Source: a virus | Reading direction: 5' to 3' (one strand) | Virus record (IMG/VR): IMGVR_UViG_3300009160_000029 | Location: 35,970-99,969 of that record | DNA length: 64,000 bases | Shown here: positions 15,833 through 24,534 of the stretch, one piece after another | Position numbering within the stretch: position 1 is the stretch's first letter | How the letters are laid out: every line of letters begins with the position of its first letter | Made by a program: the position numbers and the translations under genes | The notes under the pieces: model-generated | What the model was told of the DNA's origin: nothing | Seen by the model: only the letters and a program-made list of their open reading frames with translations | Database searches by the model: none

Positions 15833-18139
15833 ATGAAGACAATAAAACAACTATTATCGGAATTACCGAACAAATCTCTTATATTTGCATTCGGTCGCTT
15901 TAACCCACCAACAGTTGGGCACGAACTTTTGATCTCAAAAGTTGAAGCACTTTCAAAGAAAACATCAATCCCATATCGTATTTACACAACAGCTACTCAA
16001 GACAAAAAGAGTAATCCATTATCTCAAAAAGATAAAATTAAGTATATGGAAAAGTCTTTTCGTAATGCTCATATCTATGCTGCGAAAGGAAACATTATAC
16101 AATTATTACAAAGTTTTGAGAAAGAAGGAATTAAAGAAATTCATTTAGTTGTTGGTAGTGATAGAACAAAAGAATTTGAATCTCTTTTAAACAAGTATAA
16201 TGAAAGAGAGTATAACTTTAGTAAAATAGAAATTCATTCAGCAGGAGAAAGAGACCCTGATAGTGATGATGCTGATGGTATGTCAGCAAGTAAGATGAGA
16301 AGTGCAGCATCTAAAGGAGATTATAAATCTTTTGAAAAAGGTGTCACTAAAAAACTTACAGACATTGATACTAAAAAAATGTATAATGATGTTCGTAAGG
16401 GACTGGGTTTAAAAACAGAATCTTTTGAAATTAATATTTCAAATAATCAAAACGAATTAAGAGAAAAATATTTTAAAGGTGAAATATTTAAAGTAGGAAC
16501 AACAGTTAAAGACGATAAAGGAGTGTACGAAATTATGGACAGAGGAACAAACTATATAACAGTTATAAACGAAAATGGAGAGTTAAGCAAGAAATGGCTT
16601 GATTCAGTAAAGGAAGTTATTACAGATATGAATTATAAAAACGAAGCTAAAGACGAACATCAAATTTCTTATAAAGGATTTACAACTTCTAATTTTGAAA
16701 TTGTTCCTGAACTAAAACCAATTATTGAATCAGTAATTTCATCTGAAACAGATTCAGTAGCAATTATTAATGCACTCAAATCAATTGATGAATCACTAAA
16801 ATTTTATAAACAAAATAAAGATATATTTCAAGTTCCTTTAATGAAAGGGATAGATGCTTTAAATAATATAGATCATGCAGTGTCAGGTATAGTTGCTGAT
16901 TTAGTTTTAAAACTTCCAAAAGGTACATTTAAAGAAACATCAATCACTGAAGCATCTGATAATCCATTTAACTTCACATCAGCTGATAAAATTAAAATAG
17001 CAAGAATTATAGCTGGTGCTTTAGGAATAGATAATCCTGAGAAAATGTCTAGCCCTGAACAATTAATTAATCTAGGATTAAGAAAATTAAGAACAAAAAG
17101 AATTACACCTGAATTATCTGATGTAGTAAATCAAATGTTAAAAACAGCAGATATGTTAGATGTTAAGTATGATAAAAAATTATTACCACAAGCAATGCAA
17201 GAAGCAACTGGTGATAAACAAGAAAGAATTACAACATTAAAAGACAGAGTGTCAGCTCTTTTAGCAAAATTAGGTAAAATTAATCCTGCTGATGAGGATG
17301 CTAAAACTCAAATGGCAATTATTAAATCTGATATAGCAACAGCTAGATTAAGATTACAAGGATTACAAAGTAAAGAAGCTGTAGATGTACTGGGACCATT
17401 GGGTTCTATAGATATACAAAATGATCCAATTACACCAGCGATTATGCCATCTTTTATGAAGTTTGGCGAAGAAGTAGAAAATTTAAAAGAAATGAATAAG
17501 TACACTGTCAAAACAGTTGTAAAAGATCCAGCAACAATGGCAGGTGGTGAGAAAAGTGAGAATAAAGAATTATCAAGAGTTGTTTTCGCTAAGACACCAG
17601 ATGATGCAAAAGAAAAAGTTAAAAAAGTATTAAAGACTACTGGATATTCAGTTTTATCTCAACAAATAATTAAAACTGAAACAGTAAAAGAAGAAGAGTT
17701 AAAAGAAGCAGGTGCAGGTCTTTGGGCAAACATACAAGCGAGACGTGAAAAAGGATTAAGACCAAAACGTCCAGGAGAAGAAGGATATCCTAAAACTTTA
17801 GACATTGAATCAAAAGAAAATGAAAAAGATGAAGAAGAAAAAGAATTAAAAGAAAAAGATAAAAATGATCCATGTTGGGTAGGTTATAAACAAGTTGGAA
17901 TGAAAAAGAAAGATGGAAAAGAAGTTCCAAATTGTGTACCTGAGTCAACTAAATTAGAATCTGTTTTAACTTTAATACGAAGAATTAAAGAACAAAAAAA
18001 GACTATGTTAGTTGCACGACCAAATAATTTAATGAAAGCAGGACAAGAGAGAGTAGTAAGAATTCCTGTAAGTAAGTGGCAAGACTATCGTAAAAAAGGA
18101 TTTATACAAGCAGAGGAAAAAGATAATGAAAACTCTTAA
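15833..18139 (+). CDS. nucleotidyltransferase-fused putative internal head protein, 768 aa
   Basis: The N-terminal ~190 residues are a cytidylyltransferase/NadM-like domain: FGRFNPPTVGH (T/HxGH-type motif, about residues 20-30) and GMSASKMRSAASKGD (the ISSTKxR-type motif). The rest is helical, Lys/Glu-rich low-complexity sequence, with VKKDGKEVPNCVPE near the end. It begins MKTIKQLLSELP, resembling the capsid-targeting signals of T4 internal proteins (MKTYQEFIAEA). Such leaders are cleaved by the prohead protease. I infer a packaged or injected enzyme. Related fusions are seen in marine T4-like phages. Confidence 0.7.
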   Translation: MKTIKQLLSELPNKSLIFAFGRFNPPTVGHELLISKVEALSKKTSIPYRIYTTATQDKKSNPLSQKDKIKYMEKSFRNAHIYAAKGNIIQLLQSFEKEGIKEIHLVVGSDRTKEFESLLNKYNEREYNFSKIEIHSAGERDPDSDDADGMSASKMRSAASKGDYKSFEKGVTKKLTDIDTKKMYNDVRKGLGLKTESFEINISNNQNELREKYFKGEIFKVGTTVKDDKGVYEIMDRGTNYITVINENGELSKKWLDSVKEVITDMNYKNEAKDEHQISYKGFTTSNFEIVPELKPIIESVISSETDSVAIINALKSIDESLKFYKQNKDIFQVPLMKGIDALNNIDHAVSGIVADLVLKLPKGTFKETSITEASDNPFNFTSADKIKIARIIAGALGIDNPEKMSSPEQLINLGLRKLRTKRITPELSDVVNQMLKTADMLDVKYDKKLLPQAMQEATGDKQERITTLKDRVSALLAKLGKINPADEDAKTQMAIIKSDIATARLRLQGLQSKEAVDVLGPLGSIDIQNDPITPAIMPSFMKFGEEVENLKEMNKYTVKTVVKDPATMAGGEKSENKELSRVVFAKTPDDAKEKVKKVLKTTGYSVLSQQIIKTETVKEEELKEAGAGLWANIQARREKGLRPKRPGEEGYPKTLDIESKENEKDEEEKELKEKDKNDPCWVGYKQVGMKKKDGKEVPNCVPESTKLESVLTLIRRIKEQKKTMLVARPNNLMKAGQERVVRIPVSKWQDYRKKGFIQAEEKDNENS

Positions 18140-18425
18140 AGACTTTTTAACAGAACAAAAGCAAGAACTACCAAAACCATTTATTGAACAAATAAAAAAG
18201 TACACGTATCATAACGATCACTTTAAAGCAAGAGCATATATTGCTACATTAATGGGAAATAAAAGACTTGCTAAATTATATGATTCACTAGAAAAACTAC
18301 ATGATGAATATTATAGTTATTTTGGAAATGATGTAATTGATCTTCGATCAAAAATTGAAGTAAATTTAAAAAATGATATAAAAAATTATTATTCCAATTG
18401 GGAAGAAGTAATTAAAGCATTATAA
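18126..18425 (+). CDS. small putative internal protein, 99 aa
   Basis: Overlaps the preceding stop by 14 bp. The N-terminus MKTLKDFLTEQK closely resembles T4 internal-protein capsid-targeting leaders. The body is helical and charged (KARAYIATLMGNKRLAKLYDSLEKLHDEYY). Suggests a packaged head protein; no domain recognised. Confidence 0.6.
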   Translation: MKTLKDFLTEQKQELPKPFIEQIKKYTYHNDHFKARAYIATLMGNKRLAKLYDSLEKLHDEYYSYFGNDVIDLRSKIEVNLKNDIKNYYSNWEEVIKAL

Positions 18426-18439
18426 AAAAGGAAACAAAA

Positions 18440-19075
18440 ATGAAACACAATTTAGCTGTGTTTACATTATGTTTTGTTATCGGCTTATTTGCCTTGAATC
18501 GAGTGTCTTTGGCACAAACACAAACAAATACGAGTGGAAGTAATACTGCTATTACAGGTGGTTATTCTTCAACATCTAATTCAACTTTTCAATCAGGTTC
18601 ATCAAGCAACACTACATCGACAACGTCGAATACAACAAATGCATATAGTGGTGATACAAGAGTGACTGCTCCAGCAAATGCTCCGAGTATGTCAGCTTAT
18701 TCACAAGACTTATGTTTAGTGGGTTATTCTGCTGGTGTATCTACATTTGGTTTAGGTGTCACTGGTGGATCTTATTCATCAGATTTAAATTGCGAAAGAA
18801 TTAAACTTTCTAAAGTATTAAATGATTTAGGAATGAAAGTGGCAGCAGTTTCTATACTATGTCAAGATCCTAGAGTATTTTTTGCGATGGAACAATCTGG
18901 AACTCCTTGTCCATTTGAAGGAAAGATTGGTGCTGAAGCGAATGCAGCATGGTTAAAATATGACAAGTTAAGACCAGACTATAATCAGTATGTTGATAAG
19001 CTTGTTGTAATTGAAAATGCACGTAAAGAAGAAGAACTTAAGAAGTTAAATGGAGGAACTACTGAAAAAAAGTAG
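18440..19075 (+). CDS. secreted Ser/Thr/Asn-rich protein, 211 aa
   Basis: Good ribosome site (AAAAAGGAAAC). Sec signal peptide (HNLAVFTLCFVIGLFALNRVSLA-QT). A Ser/Thr/Asn-rich linker (about residues 30-75) precedes a globular domain with cysteines (DLCLVGYSAG, LNCERIKLSKVLNDLGM, LCQDPRVFFAM, CPFEGKIG). I have the impression that this Cys-containing domain recurs in phages of marine alphaproteobacteria. Probably exported to the periplasm during infection; role unknown. Confidence 0.7.
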   Translation: MKHNLAVFTLCFVIGLFALNRVSLAQTQTNTSGSNTAITGGYSSTSNSTFQSGSSSNTTSTTSNTTNAYSGDTRVTAPANAPSMSAYSQDLCLVGYSAGVSTFGLGVTGGSYSSDLNCERIKLSKVLNDLGMKVAAVSILCQDPRVFFAMEQSGTPCPFEGKIGAEANAAWLKYDKLRPDYNQYVDKLVVIENARKEEELKKLNGGTTEKK

Positions 19076-19145
19076 TTTCCAACATTGCTGATAATAATGC
19101 AAGTACGAGCGATAACGATGATAATTCAACAAAAGGAGAATTCTC

Positions 19146-19214
19146 ATGGCGATACTTATTGTTATTATTATTATTTGTTGGGGTGCTTATTTAACATTTT
19201 TTAAGAAGAAGTAA
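19146..19214 (+). CDS. 22-aa transmembrane peptide
   Basis: AAAGGAGA sits 8 bp before ATG 19146, a strong ribosome site for so short a frame. The product is one hydrophobic helix (AILIVIIIICWGAYLTFF) with a KKK end. It is the only gene candidate in the gap between 19075 and 19218. Similar peptides lie at 3586, 21564 and 56864. Confidence 0.5.
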   Translation: MAILIVIIIICWGAYLTFFKKK

Positions 19215-19217
19215 GCT

Positions 19218-19478
19218 ATGCCTAGAAAAAGAAAAAGGCAAAGACTTTCAGCTTTAGAAAAATTAAAAAAGAAAGCACCTAAGATACCAGACTTTACTTG
19301 TCCTGATATAGACCATTTAATTAATTATGTGGAAGATCTTGATATACTTAAACGTGGACAATTAACTTATTTTAAACGACGTATGGAAGCTTTAAGAAGT
19401 GCCAACGATGGTTTAAGAGATAGTGGTATATATTGGTATGATAGAATGAAAGAACATTTAAACGAAGATGAAAAATAA
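19218..19478 (+). CDS. basic small protein, 86 aa
   Basis: Highly basic start (PRKRKRQRLSALEKLKKK), then a helical domain (DIDHLINYVEDLDILKRGQLTYFKRRMEALR). May bind nucleic acid. It overlaps the large secreted protein by 11 bp. Family unknown. Confidence 0.6.
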   Translation: MPRKRKRQRLSALEKLKKKAPKIPDFTCPDIDHLINYVEDLDILKRGQLTYFKRRMEALRSANDGLRDSGIYWYDRMKEHLNEDEK

Positions 19479-21279
19479 ATTATTAAAAACTGATTACAAA
19501 AAACTAAGGATATCTTTATTCTTAGTATCGTTATTGTCATGTCTTTTTATTAATACAGCATACTCACAAACATCTACAACTACTGTGACAGTAAATGGTA
19601 ATACAACCACAACTACAGTGACAACTAATACACCAGTTAGTTCCACTGTAGTTCCAAATACTCCAAATTTTGGTGACATAACAACTAATTCTACAGTGTC
19701 ACAACAAACTCAAACAACAGTTGCAGAAGCAAATAAAAATTCTGGAAACTTATTTTCAGGAACTAATTTCTGTAATGGTGGATGGACTGGTACACAAATT
19801 ACAAATAGTCCATCAGGACAGACTAGCGATTTAGGTTGTAATTATTTAACAGGTAAGGGTCAGTCAACTTATGCTGAAAATAGTTTAATACTTACAGATA
19901 AAGGAATATCTAAAATAGAACAAAATTTAGGATTTACTCAATCAGCATCAGCATATACTCATCATTTCTGGAATTGGGAAACTAATGTCAATATGTCCCA
20001 TTCAGTAATTAATAATGATACTGGTGGAACAATTACACAAAATAGAGTAATATCAGGAAATAGAAGTATTAATAATGGTAATCCAGGAATAAAAAGTTTA
20101 GATAATATTAGTATTGGAGCAAATAGTGCGTCAGGATATACATCTAAGATAAGATTTGATTTATGGACACCGCAATATAACGGAACTTGGGTGGGTGTTG
20201 ATATTTCTCAACCTAATTTAAACATTACATATACAGGTTTAACAATCACAGTATCAGTTCCTGTGATAACAAGCATAACTACAGTCGAAACTTGTCAATC
20301 ATTAGGCACTTGTTATGTACCAGCAGTTATTGAATTGCCTACATTTTTAGCTCCAACAACAGGTGGTACAACAACAGAATTAATTACTGAAGAAAAAATT
20401 AAAGAAATATTTAAAGAAGAATTTATTAAAGTAGGTCTAACTGCAACAGATATTGGTATGACTAATTTAGATTATAAAGAAATGGCTACTCAAATAAACA
20501 CAACAGCTATGGCTGATATGAAAGAAGCAAACCCATCTATTTTTGGACCAGCAACAGATGTTGGTGTAGGTGGAAAAAGTGTTGGAACTACAACAGAACC
20601 AGCACCAATTATATCATCACCAATTACATCATCAACTTCGACAATGAATACAACAAGTGACGATAAACCTACAATAAAGGAATCATCAAATGTCAGTTCA
20701 AACTCAGAAACAACTACAAAAACGTCAAGCGAAACAACTACAAAAACGTCAAGCACGACAACTGAAAAAACAGAAACTTCTACAGCTAAGTCTACTCCAA
20801 GCGAAAATACGAAAACAGAAGGATCGTCGTCAAAGACGTCATCATCTGAAAATGTATCGAATGAAAAGGGAAGCACTACTGCGTCAGGGTCTATTAATAC
20901 CAGCAATGCTACTCCAAAAGATGAAAAAATCAGCGTAAGTGTAAAAGCTGCAGTTGACAAAGTTGAAAGAGAATTAAAAAGTATAGGTGATAAAACAAAA
21001 GCAATACAAGAAATTAAAATTGATGGGATTAAAGCAGGTGCTCCAAATTTAGGAACTTATGAGAATCGTGCTTTTTACGAACCTAAATATTATAATGGAG
21101 TACCAAATCCAGATTTTTATTTACAAGCTGATATAGCACAAAAGCCAGTTTATGCAAATGTGACGTTAGCAGCATATACAAATAATGATCCAATTGGAAA
21201 ACAACAAGCAGCAATGCAAGAAATTCAAGATGAAATGAATGATATAATTATTCAACTTGAACAACTAAAAAGGAAATAA
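19468..21279 (+). CDS. large secreted Thr/Ser-rich protein, 603 aa
   Basis: Signal peptide LRISLFLVSLLSCLFINTAYS-Q at residues ~13-34. The N-terminal 60 residues are nearly all T/V/N. A beta-rich domain follows (about 90-290: SGNRSINNGNPGIKSLDNISIG), then a Ser/Thr/Glu/Lys linker (about 390-490) containing a duplicated SETTTKTS unit, and a final helical segment (IQDEMNDIIIQLEQLKRK). The architecture suggests a surface or periplasmic adhesin-like protein expressed by the infected cell, or a virion fibre with a linker. I cannot choose between them. Confidence 0.65.
   Translation: MKNKLLKTDYKKLRISLFLVSLLSCLFINTAYSQTSTTTVTVNGNTTTTTVTTNTPVSSTVVPNTPNFGDITTNSTVSQQTQTTVAEANKNSGNLFSGTNFCNGGWTGTQITNSPSGQTSDLGCNYLTGKGQSTYAENSLILTDKGISKIEQNLGFTQSASAYTHHFWNWETNVNMSHSVINNDTGGTITQNRVISGNRSINNGNPGIKSLDNISIGANSASGYTSKIRFDLWTPQYNGTWVGVDISQPNLNITYTGLTITVSVPVITSITTVETCQSLGTCYVPAVIELPTFLAPTTGGTTTELITEEKIKEIFKEEFIKVGLTATDIGMTNLDYKEMATQINTTAMADMKEANPSIFGPATDVGVGGKSVGTTTEPAPIISSPITSSTSTMNTTSDDKPTIKESSNVSSNSETTTKTSSETTTKTSSTTTEKTETSTAKSTPSENTKTEGSSSKTSSSENVSNEKGSTTASGSINTSNATPKDEKISVSVKAAVDKVERELKSIGDKTKAIQEIKIDGIKAGAPNLGTYENRAFYEPKYYNGVPNPDFYLQADIAQKPVYANVTLAAYTNNDPIGKQQAAMQEIQDEMNDIIIQLEQLKRK
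20707..20754 (+). repeat. tandem 24-bp duplication in the Ser/Thr-rich linker
   Basis: Two exact 24-bp copies (20707-20730, 20731-20754) encode the repeated ETTTKTSS unit in the 603-aa secreted protein. Exact identity indicates recent slippage or unequal exchange. Confidence 0.85.
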
Positions 21280-21282
21280 ACA

Positions 21283-21519
21283 ATGATAGATAAAATAAAA
21301 GCAAATTTAAAAGAGATAATCGCTACAGTAGCAATTATTGGTACAATCGGTGGTGGTTTTATCAAGTATGGTGAAATCATGAGTAAGATTGATAGCATTG
21401 ATCCAGCAAAAGCAAGCGAGATGAGAAAAGAATTTGCTGTTCTACAAAAAGAAGTAGATTTAATTAAAGTGCAAATTAAAGAATTACGACAATTAAATTC
21501 TAATCCATTAGCAAGATAA
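21283..21519 (+). CDS. small membrane protein with coiled-coil tail, 78 aa
   Basis: Hydrophobic segment IIATVAIIGTIGGGFIKYG near the N-terminus, then a heptad-rich charged helix (MRKEFAVLQKEVDLIKVQIKELRQL). This resembles phage membrane-anchored coiled-coil proteins such as accessory lysis proteins, but no specific family is evident. Confidence 0.6.
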   Translation: MIDKIKANLKEIIATVAIIGTIGGGFIKYGEIMSKIDSIDPAKASEMRKEFAVLQKEVDLIKVQIKELRQLNSNPLAR

Positions 21520-21563
21520 TTAAAGACTTTATATTATATAACAATCTTTAACTAAGGAGAGTT

Positions 21564-21632
21564 ATGCTAATTACAATCGGAATGGTTATATTCATTCTCA
21601 TTATAGCGTATATAATAATAAGTCAAGATTAA
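21564..21632 (+). CDS. 22-aa transmembrane peptide
   Basis: AAGGAGAG lies 5 bp before ATG 21564. The product MLITIGMVIFILIIAYIIISQD is a single hydrophobic helix. An inverted repeat TTAAAGA/TCTTTAA (21520-21526 and 21545-21551) lies just upstream and may affect RNA structure. Confidence 0.5.
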   Translation: MLITIGMVIFILIIAYIIISQD

Positions 21633-21637
21633 AAAAT

Positions 21638-21883
21638 ATGAAAATAATATTAAACAAAATCGGAATACAACTAAAAATACTTTTCTTTATGTCAGCATTT
21701 ATTAGTTTATTTTATGTAGGATTACTCCTTGGAGAGTATCGTGCATTAAGAGATTATTGTTTAGTAGAAAATAAAAAATGTGATATTTCTTCTGTTGTAG
21801 AAAAAGGATCTTTTATTACTTTTAGAAATTCTTCATCTACAACAGACAATATAAAAAAACATTTTAACAACTCGAAAAATTAA
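21638..21883 (+). CDS. single-pass membrane protein, 81 aa
   Basis: N-terminal hydrophobic helix (LKILFFMSAFISLFYVGLLLG) followed by a 50-residue polar domain with two cysteines (DYCLVENKKCD). Probably anchored in the inner membrane with a periplasmic tail. Unknown function. Confidence 0.6.
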   Translation: MKIILNKIGIQLKILFFMSAFISLFYVGLLLGEYRALRDYCLVENKKCDISSVVEKGSFITFRNSSSTTDNIKKHFNNSKN

Positions 21884-23476
21884 ATGACACCAGTAGATAA
21901 AACTAAAAAAGATAATTTGGCTAGAGGAATTCTTACATACAAAGATTTTAAAAGATTATTAGATATACAGAATTTACAAGGCACTCAAGCATTCGCTCAA
22001 AATACTCAAGCAACAATTGATGAAATTGATGAAGGAATGTTTAAAAATATGGCAATTGACTTACAAGATTTGTCAGCTGATGATTTTTATAATAAGTATA
22101 AAATGACGAAAGCAGAAGCAATGCGTAAGTATGGTAAAAGCGAATCTGTTATCGATATTCCACAAAAAACTTATTCAAAGTTAGTTTTTGATAATGCTGA
22201 TACAGAAGAACCAAAATTAAAAGAGTCAGTAAGAAAAATTATATTAGATCAAATAGAAGAATTTAAAAAGAAAGCACCAGTTATAAAATTTAGTTTAATT
22301 GGTTCAATACTTACTAAACAATATAGAGATGATGCTGATTTAGATGTTAATGTTCTTTTTGATGTTCCAGAAAATCAAAGAGATGAAAAGAGATTAGAAA
22401 TTGCTAAATCATTAAGAGATATAAATGGCAAAACAGTTCCAGGAACTAATCATCCTATTAATTACTTTGTATTAACAGATCCAAAATTAAAAGAAAGAAA
22501 TGATAATTTAAGTGATGGTATTTTTGATATTGCGAAAAATGAATTTATTAAAAAACCAGTAGAATTTAAATTTAATCCTGAGAAATACGCAAAAGATTTT
22601 GAAGACAAAGTAAAAAGATTAGATGTTGTTAAAGGTGAATTAGAAAGAGACATAGTTGATTATCAAGATTTAAAACGTTTAGATCCAGACAATGTTGAAA
22701 ACTTAAAAGGAATCGTTTCGAAGAAGATTGGTGAAATTATGTCAGGTATTAAAGCATTAGTAGATGCTGGCGATCAAACTATGAAAGATCGTAAAGAAGT
22801 TTTTGATGCTGACTTGACACCAGATGAAATACGTGAGTATGGCAAGAAGAATGCTTTACCTAAAAATGTTATTTACAAAATGCTTGAGAAATATCATTAC
22901 TTAACATTCTATAAAAAATTAAAAGAAATAATAAAAGATGGAGAAGTTTCTGACTCAGAAATAGCTTCAATAAAAGAATCAAACGATCCTTATGATTCTA
23001 AATTTGATTTTGGTTTAGATGATTATGAAATGGATTCAATTATTCGTAAGTATGATAATGAAGATCCACTTGAAGATGACGATTATTTGGATATATACGA
23101 TGATGAAGAATTAGAAGTTGTTGACGATGAAAACACTACTTATGATGTTCCTACAATTAAAGAAGTTCTTACAAGACCAGAACGTATTAAATCACGTATT
23201 CGTTTTGCAAGAACAAAAGGAAGAAGAAATGCTAAATTACGTCTTGCTTTAAAAAGAGCATCAACAATGGACGTAGTAAATAAAAGAGCAAGAAGACTTG
23301 CAATTAATAAAATTAAAAAATTATTATTTAAAAAGTCACCAGCAAATATGTCAGTTGCTGAAAGAGAACGAGCAGAAAAACGTATAGCAGCATTACCAAA
23401 ATCTTATATTAATAATTTTGCTATGAAACTTGTTCCTGTTGTTCGTAAAATTGAAAGAACAAGATTAACAAAATAA
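21884..23476 (+). CDS. nucleotidyltransferase-like putative internal head protein, 530 aa
   Basis: A central segment (FSLIGSILTKQYRDDADLDVNVLFD, around residues 133-157) has GS and paired acidic residues DxD, as in pol-beta-type minimal nucleotidyltransferases. The C-terminal 110 residues are very Arg/Lys-rich (RIKSRIRFARTKGRRNAKLRLALKR), suiting DNA binding inside a capsid. An acidic stretch (DDDYLDIYDDEELEVVDDE) separates the two. Together with 15833 it suggests packaged enzymes, but packaging is inference. Confidence 0.65.
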   Translation: MTPVDKTKKDNLARGILTYKDFKRLLDIQNLQGTQAFAQNTQATIDEIDEGMFKNMAIDLQDLSADDFYNKYKMTKAEAMRKYGKSESVIDIPQKTYSKLVFDNADTEEPKLKESVRKIILDQIEEFKKKAPVIKFSLIGSILTKQYRDDADLDVNVLFDVPENQRDEKRLEIAKSLRDINGKTVPGTNHPINYFVLTDPKLKERNDNLSDGIFDIAKNEFIKKPVEFKFNPEKYAKDFEDKVKRLDVVKGELERDIVDYQDLKRLDPDNVENLKGIVSKKIGEIMSGIKALVDAGDQTMKDRKEVFDADLTPDEIREYGKKNALPKNVIYKMLEKYHYLTFYKKLKEIIKDGEVSDSEIASIKESNDPYDSKFDFGLDDYEMDSIIRKYDNEDPLEDDDYLDIYDDEELEVVDDENTTYDVPTIKEVLTRPERIKSRIRFARTKGRRNAKLRLALKRASTMDVVNKRARRLAINKIKKLLFKKSPANMSVAERERAEKRIAALPKSYINNFAMKLVPVVRKIERTRLTK

Positions 23477-23478
23477 TT

Positions 23479-23832
23479 ATGGTTAAAAAATTTAAAGATT
23501 TAAAAGAAGATATTATAGATTTAGTTTGTGAAACTAGATCATATGATGATTTAATACAAGAAGAATCTGAATATCAAGGTAAGGCTGTGACTTTAAATAA
23601 GCCATTTAGAACTTCTGGTGGACCAAAGAAATTTGCTGTATATGTTAAAAACAGTTCTGGTAATGTGGTTATAGTTAGATTTGGTGATCCTAAAATGGAA
23701 ATTAAAAGAGACGATCCAGCAAGACGTAAAAGTTTTAGAGCAAGACATAATTGTGATACAGCTAATGACAAAACTACACCCAGATATTGGTCATGTTATC
23801 AATGGCGTGCAGGGTCAAAAGTAGAGGGATAA
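23479..23832 (+). CDS. conserved phage head-associated domain protein, 117 aa
   Basis: The segment VTLNKPFRTSGGPKKFAVYV...VRFGDPKMEIKRDDPARRKSFRARHNCDTANDKTTPRYWSCYQW is a domain found in head-region proteins of many tailed phages. Two Cys and one His could bind metal. It starts MVKKFKDLKEDI, again like a capsid-targeting leader. Exact role unknown. Confidence 0.65.
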   Translation: MVKKFKDLKEDIIDLVCETRSYDDLIQEESEYQGKAVTLNKPFRTSGGPKKFAVYVKNSSGNVVIVRFGDPKMEIKRDDPARRKSFRARHNCDTANDKTTPRYWSCYQWRAGSKVEG

Positions 23833-23838
23833 ACTGTA

Positions 23839-23845
23839 CTAAATA
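23839..23845 (+). promoter_or_regulatory. CTAAATA box (late-promoter-like)
   Basis: CTAAATA lies 46 bp before ATG 23892 in a 59-bp gap that also holds an AAGGA ribosome site. It is a reasonable late promoter for the virion genes that follow. Confidence 0.45.
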
Positions 23846-23891
23846 GAGTTTGAAGGCACATAATACAATATAATAACAATAAGGATATAAA

Positions 23892-24125
23892 ATGAGTGAA
23901 AATAAACAAGATAATACATCAGTGAAAGTACAAGAAGCTACAGTTGAGACTCCTAAAGTTGAAGCACAACCAGCAGCAGCACCAAAAGTAGAAGTACAAG
24001 CTGAAGTAAAAGCTGAAGTTAAGGTTGAAACACAACCAGCTGAAGTAAAAGTAGAAGCACCTAAAAATAGATTAATAGATGGTGCGGTAGACGCATTAAA
24101 CAAAAAATTAGATTTCAGAGTATAA
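23892..24125 (+). CDS. low-complexity V/E/K/A/P-rich protein, 77 aa
   Basis: Imperfect repeats of the type VKVEAxPxxxK and EVKAEVKVE fill residues 18-58, followed by NRLIDGAVDALNKKLDFRV. Looks like an extended disordered linker with a helical end, possibly a scaffold or decoration protein. Function unknown. Confidence 0.6.
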   Translation: MSENKQDNTSVKVQEATVETPKVEAQPAAAPKVEVQAEVKAEVKVETQPAEVKVEAPKNRLIDGAVDALNKKLDFRV

Positions 24126-24461
24126 ATGGAAGAGAATTTTAAGAAAAAAATATTGAAAAAACTATCAACTCCTGTATCGGATTATTTAAAAAAGAAACAA
24201 CCTTTAAATAATGAAAATGATCCAGGAGAATATGATAGTGAAGGATCTATGGCTAAAAGTCAATTAACTTCAATATTAAATAATGCTAAAGAGATTAAAG
24301 AAATGCTTAATGACAATGATAATCTTCCTGAATGGGTACAAAGTAAAATAACAAAAGCAGAAGATTATATATCTACATGCAAAGATTATTTAAAATCAGA
24401 AAAGACACAAAAGACTGAAAACATAAAAGAAAGTTTTTCAGATTTTATTAAAAAGAATTGA
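24126..24461 (+). CDS. conserved T4-like head-region protein, 111 aa
   Basis: Contains GEYDSEGSMAKSQLTSILNNAKEIKEMLNDNDNLPEWVQSKITKAEDYISTCKDYL. This matches a widespread domain of marine T4-like phages with the core MAKSQLxxI...LPEWVQSKITxAxDYI. Usually annotated as virion-associated or head protein. Located directly before a major structural gene. Confidence 0.7.
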   Translation: MEENFKKKILKKLSTPVSDYLKKKQPLNNENDPGEYDSEGSMAKSQLTSILNNAKEIKEMLNDNDNLPEWVQSKITKAEDYISTCKDYLKSEKTQKTENIKESFSDFIKKN

Positions 24462-24468
24462 ATAACTA

Positions 24469-24512
24469 TATTATAGCTATAATAACAAATAATCATTCTT
24501 AAGGTGATTATT
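24469..24512. promoter_or_regulatory. palindrome and hairpin in the leader of the structural gene at 24535
   Basis: TATTATAGCTATAATA (24469-24484) is a perfect 16-bp palindrome. Next to it, AATAATCA (24488-24495) pairs with TGATTATT (24505-24512) around a 9-nt loop. AAAAGGAAAA follows before ATG 24535. Could be a promoter or operator plus an mRNA-stabilising 5' hairpin. No GC-rich stem plus U-tract, so not a classic terminator. Confidence 0.5.
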
Positions 24513-24534
24513 TTAACTTAAAAGGAAAATTACT

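Noticed and set aside
20707-20754. CRISPR-like repeat
   Set aside because: The two copies are directly adjacent with no spacer and lie in frame within a protein gene. I saw no repeat-spacer array elsewhere in the window.
20490-20960. 156-aa minus-strand frame opposite the Ser/Thr-rich protein
   Set aside because: Its V/D/F-only composition is the complement of the Ser/Thr/Glu codons of the + strand gene. It has no ribosome site and no domain.
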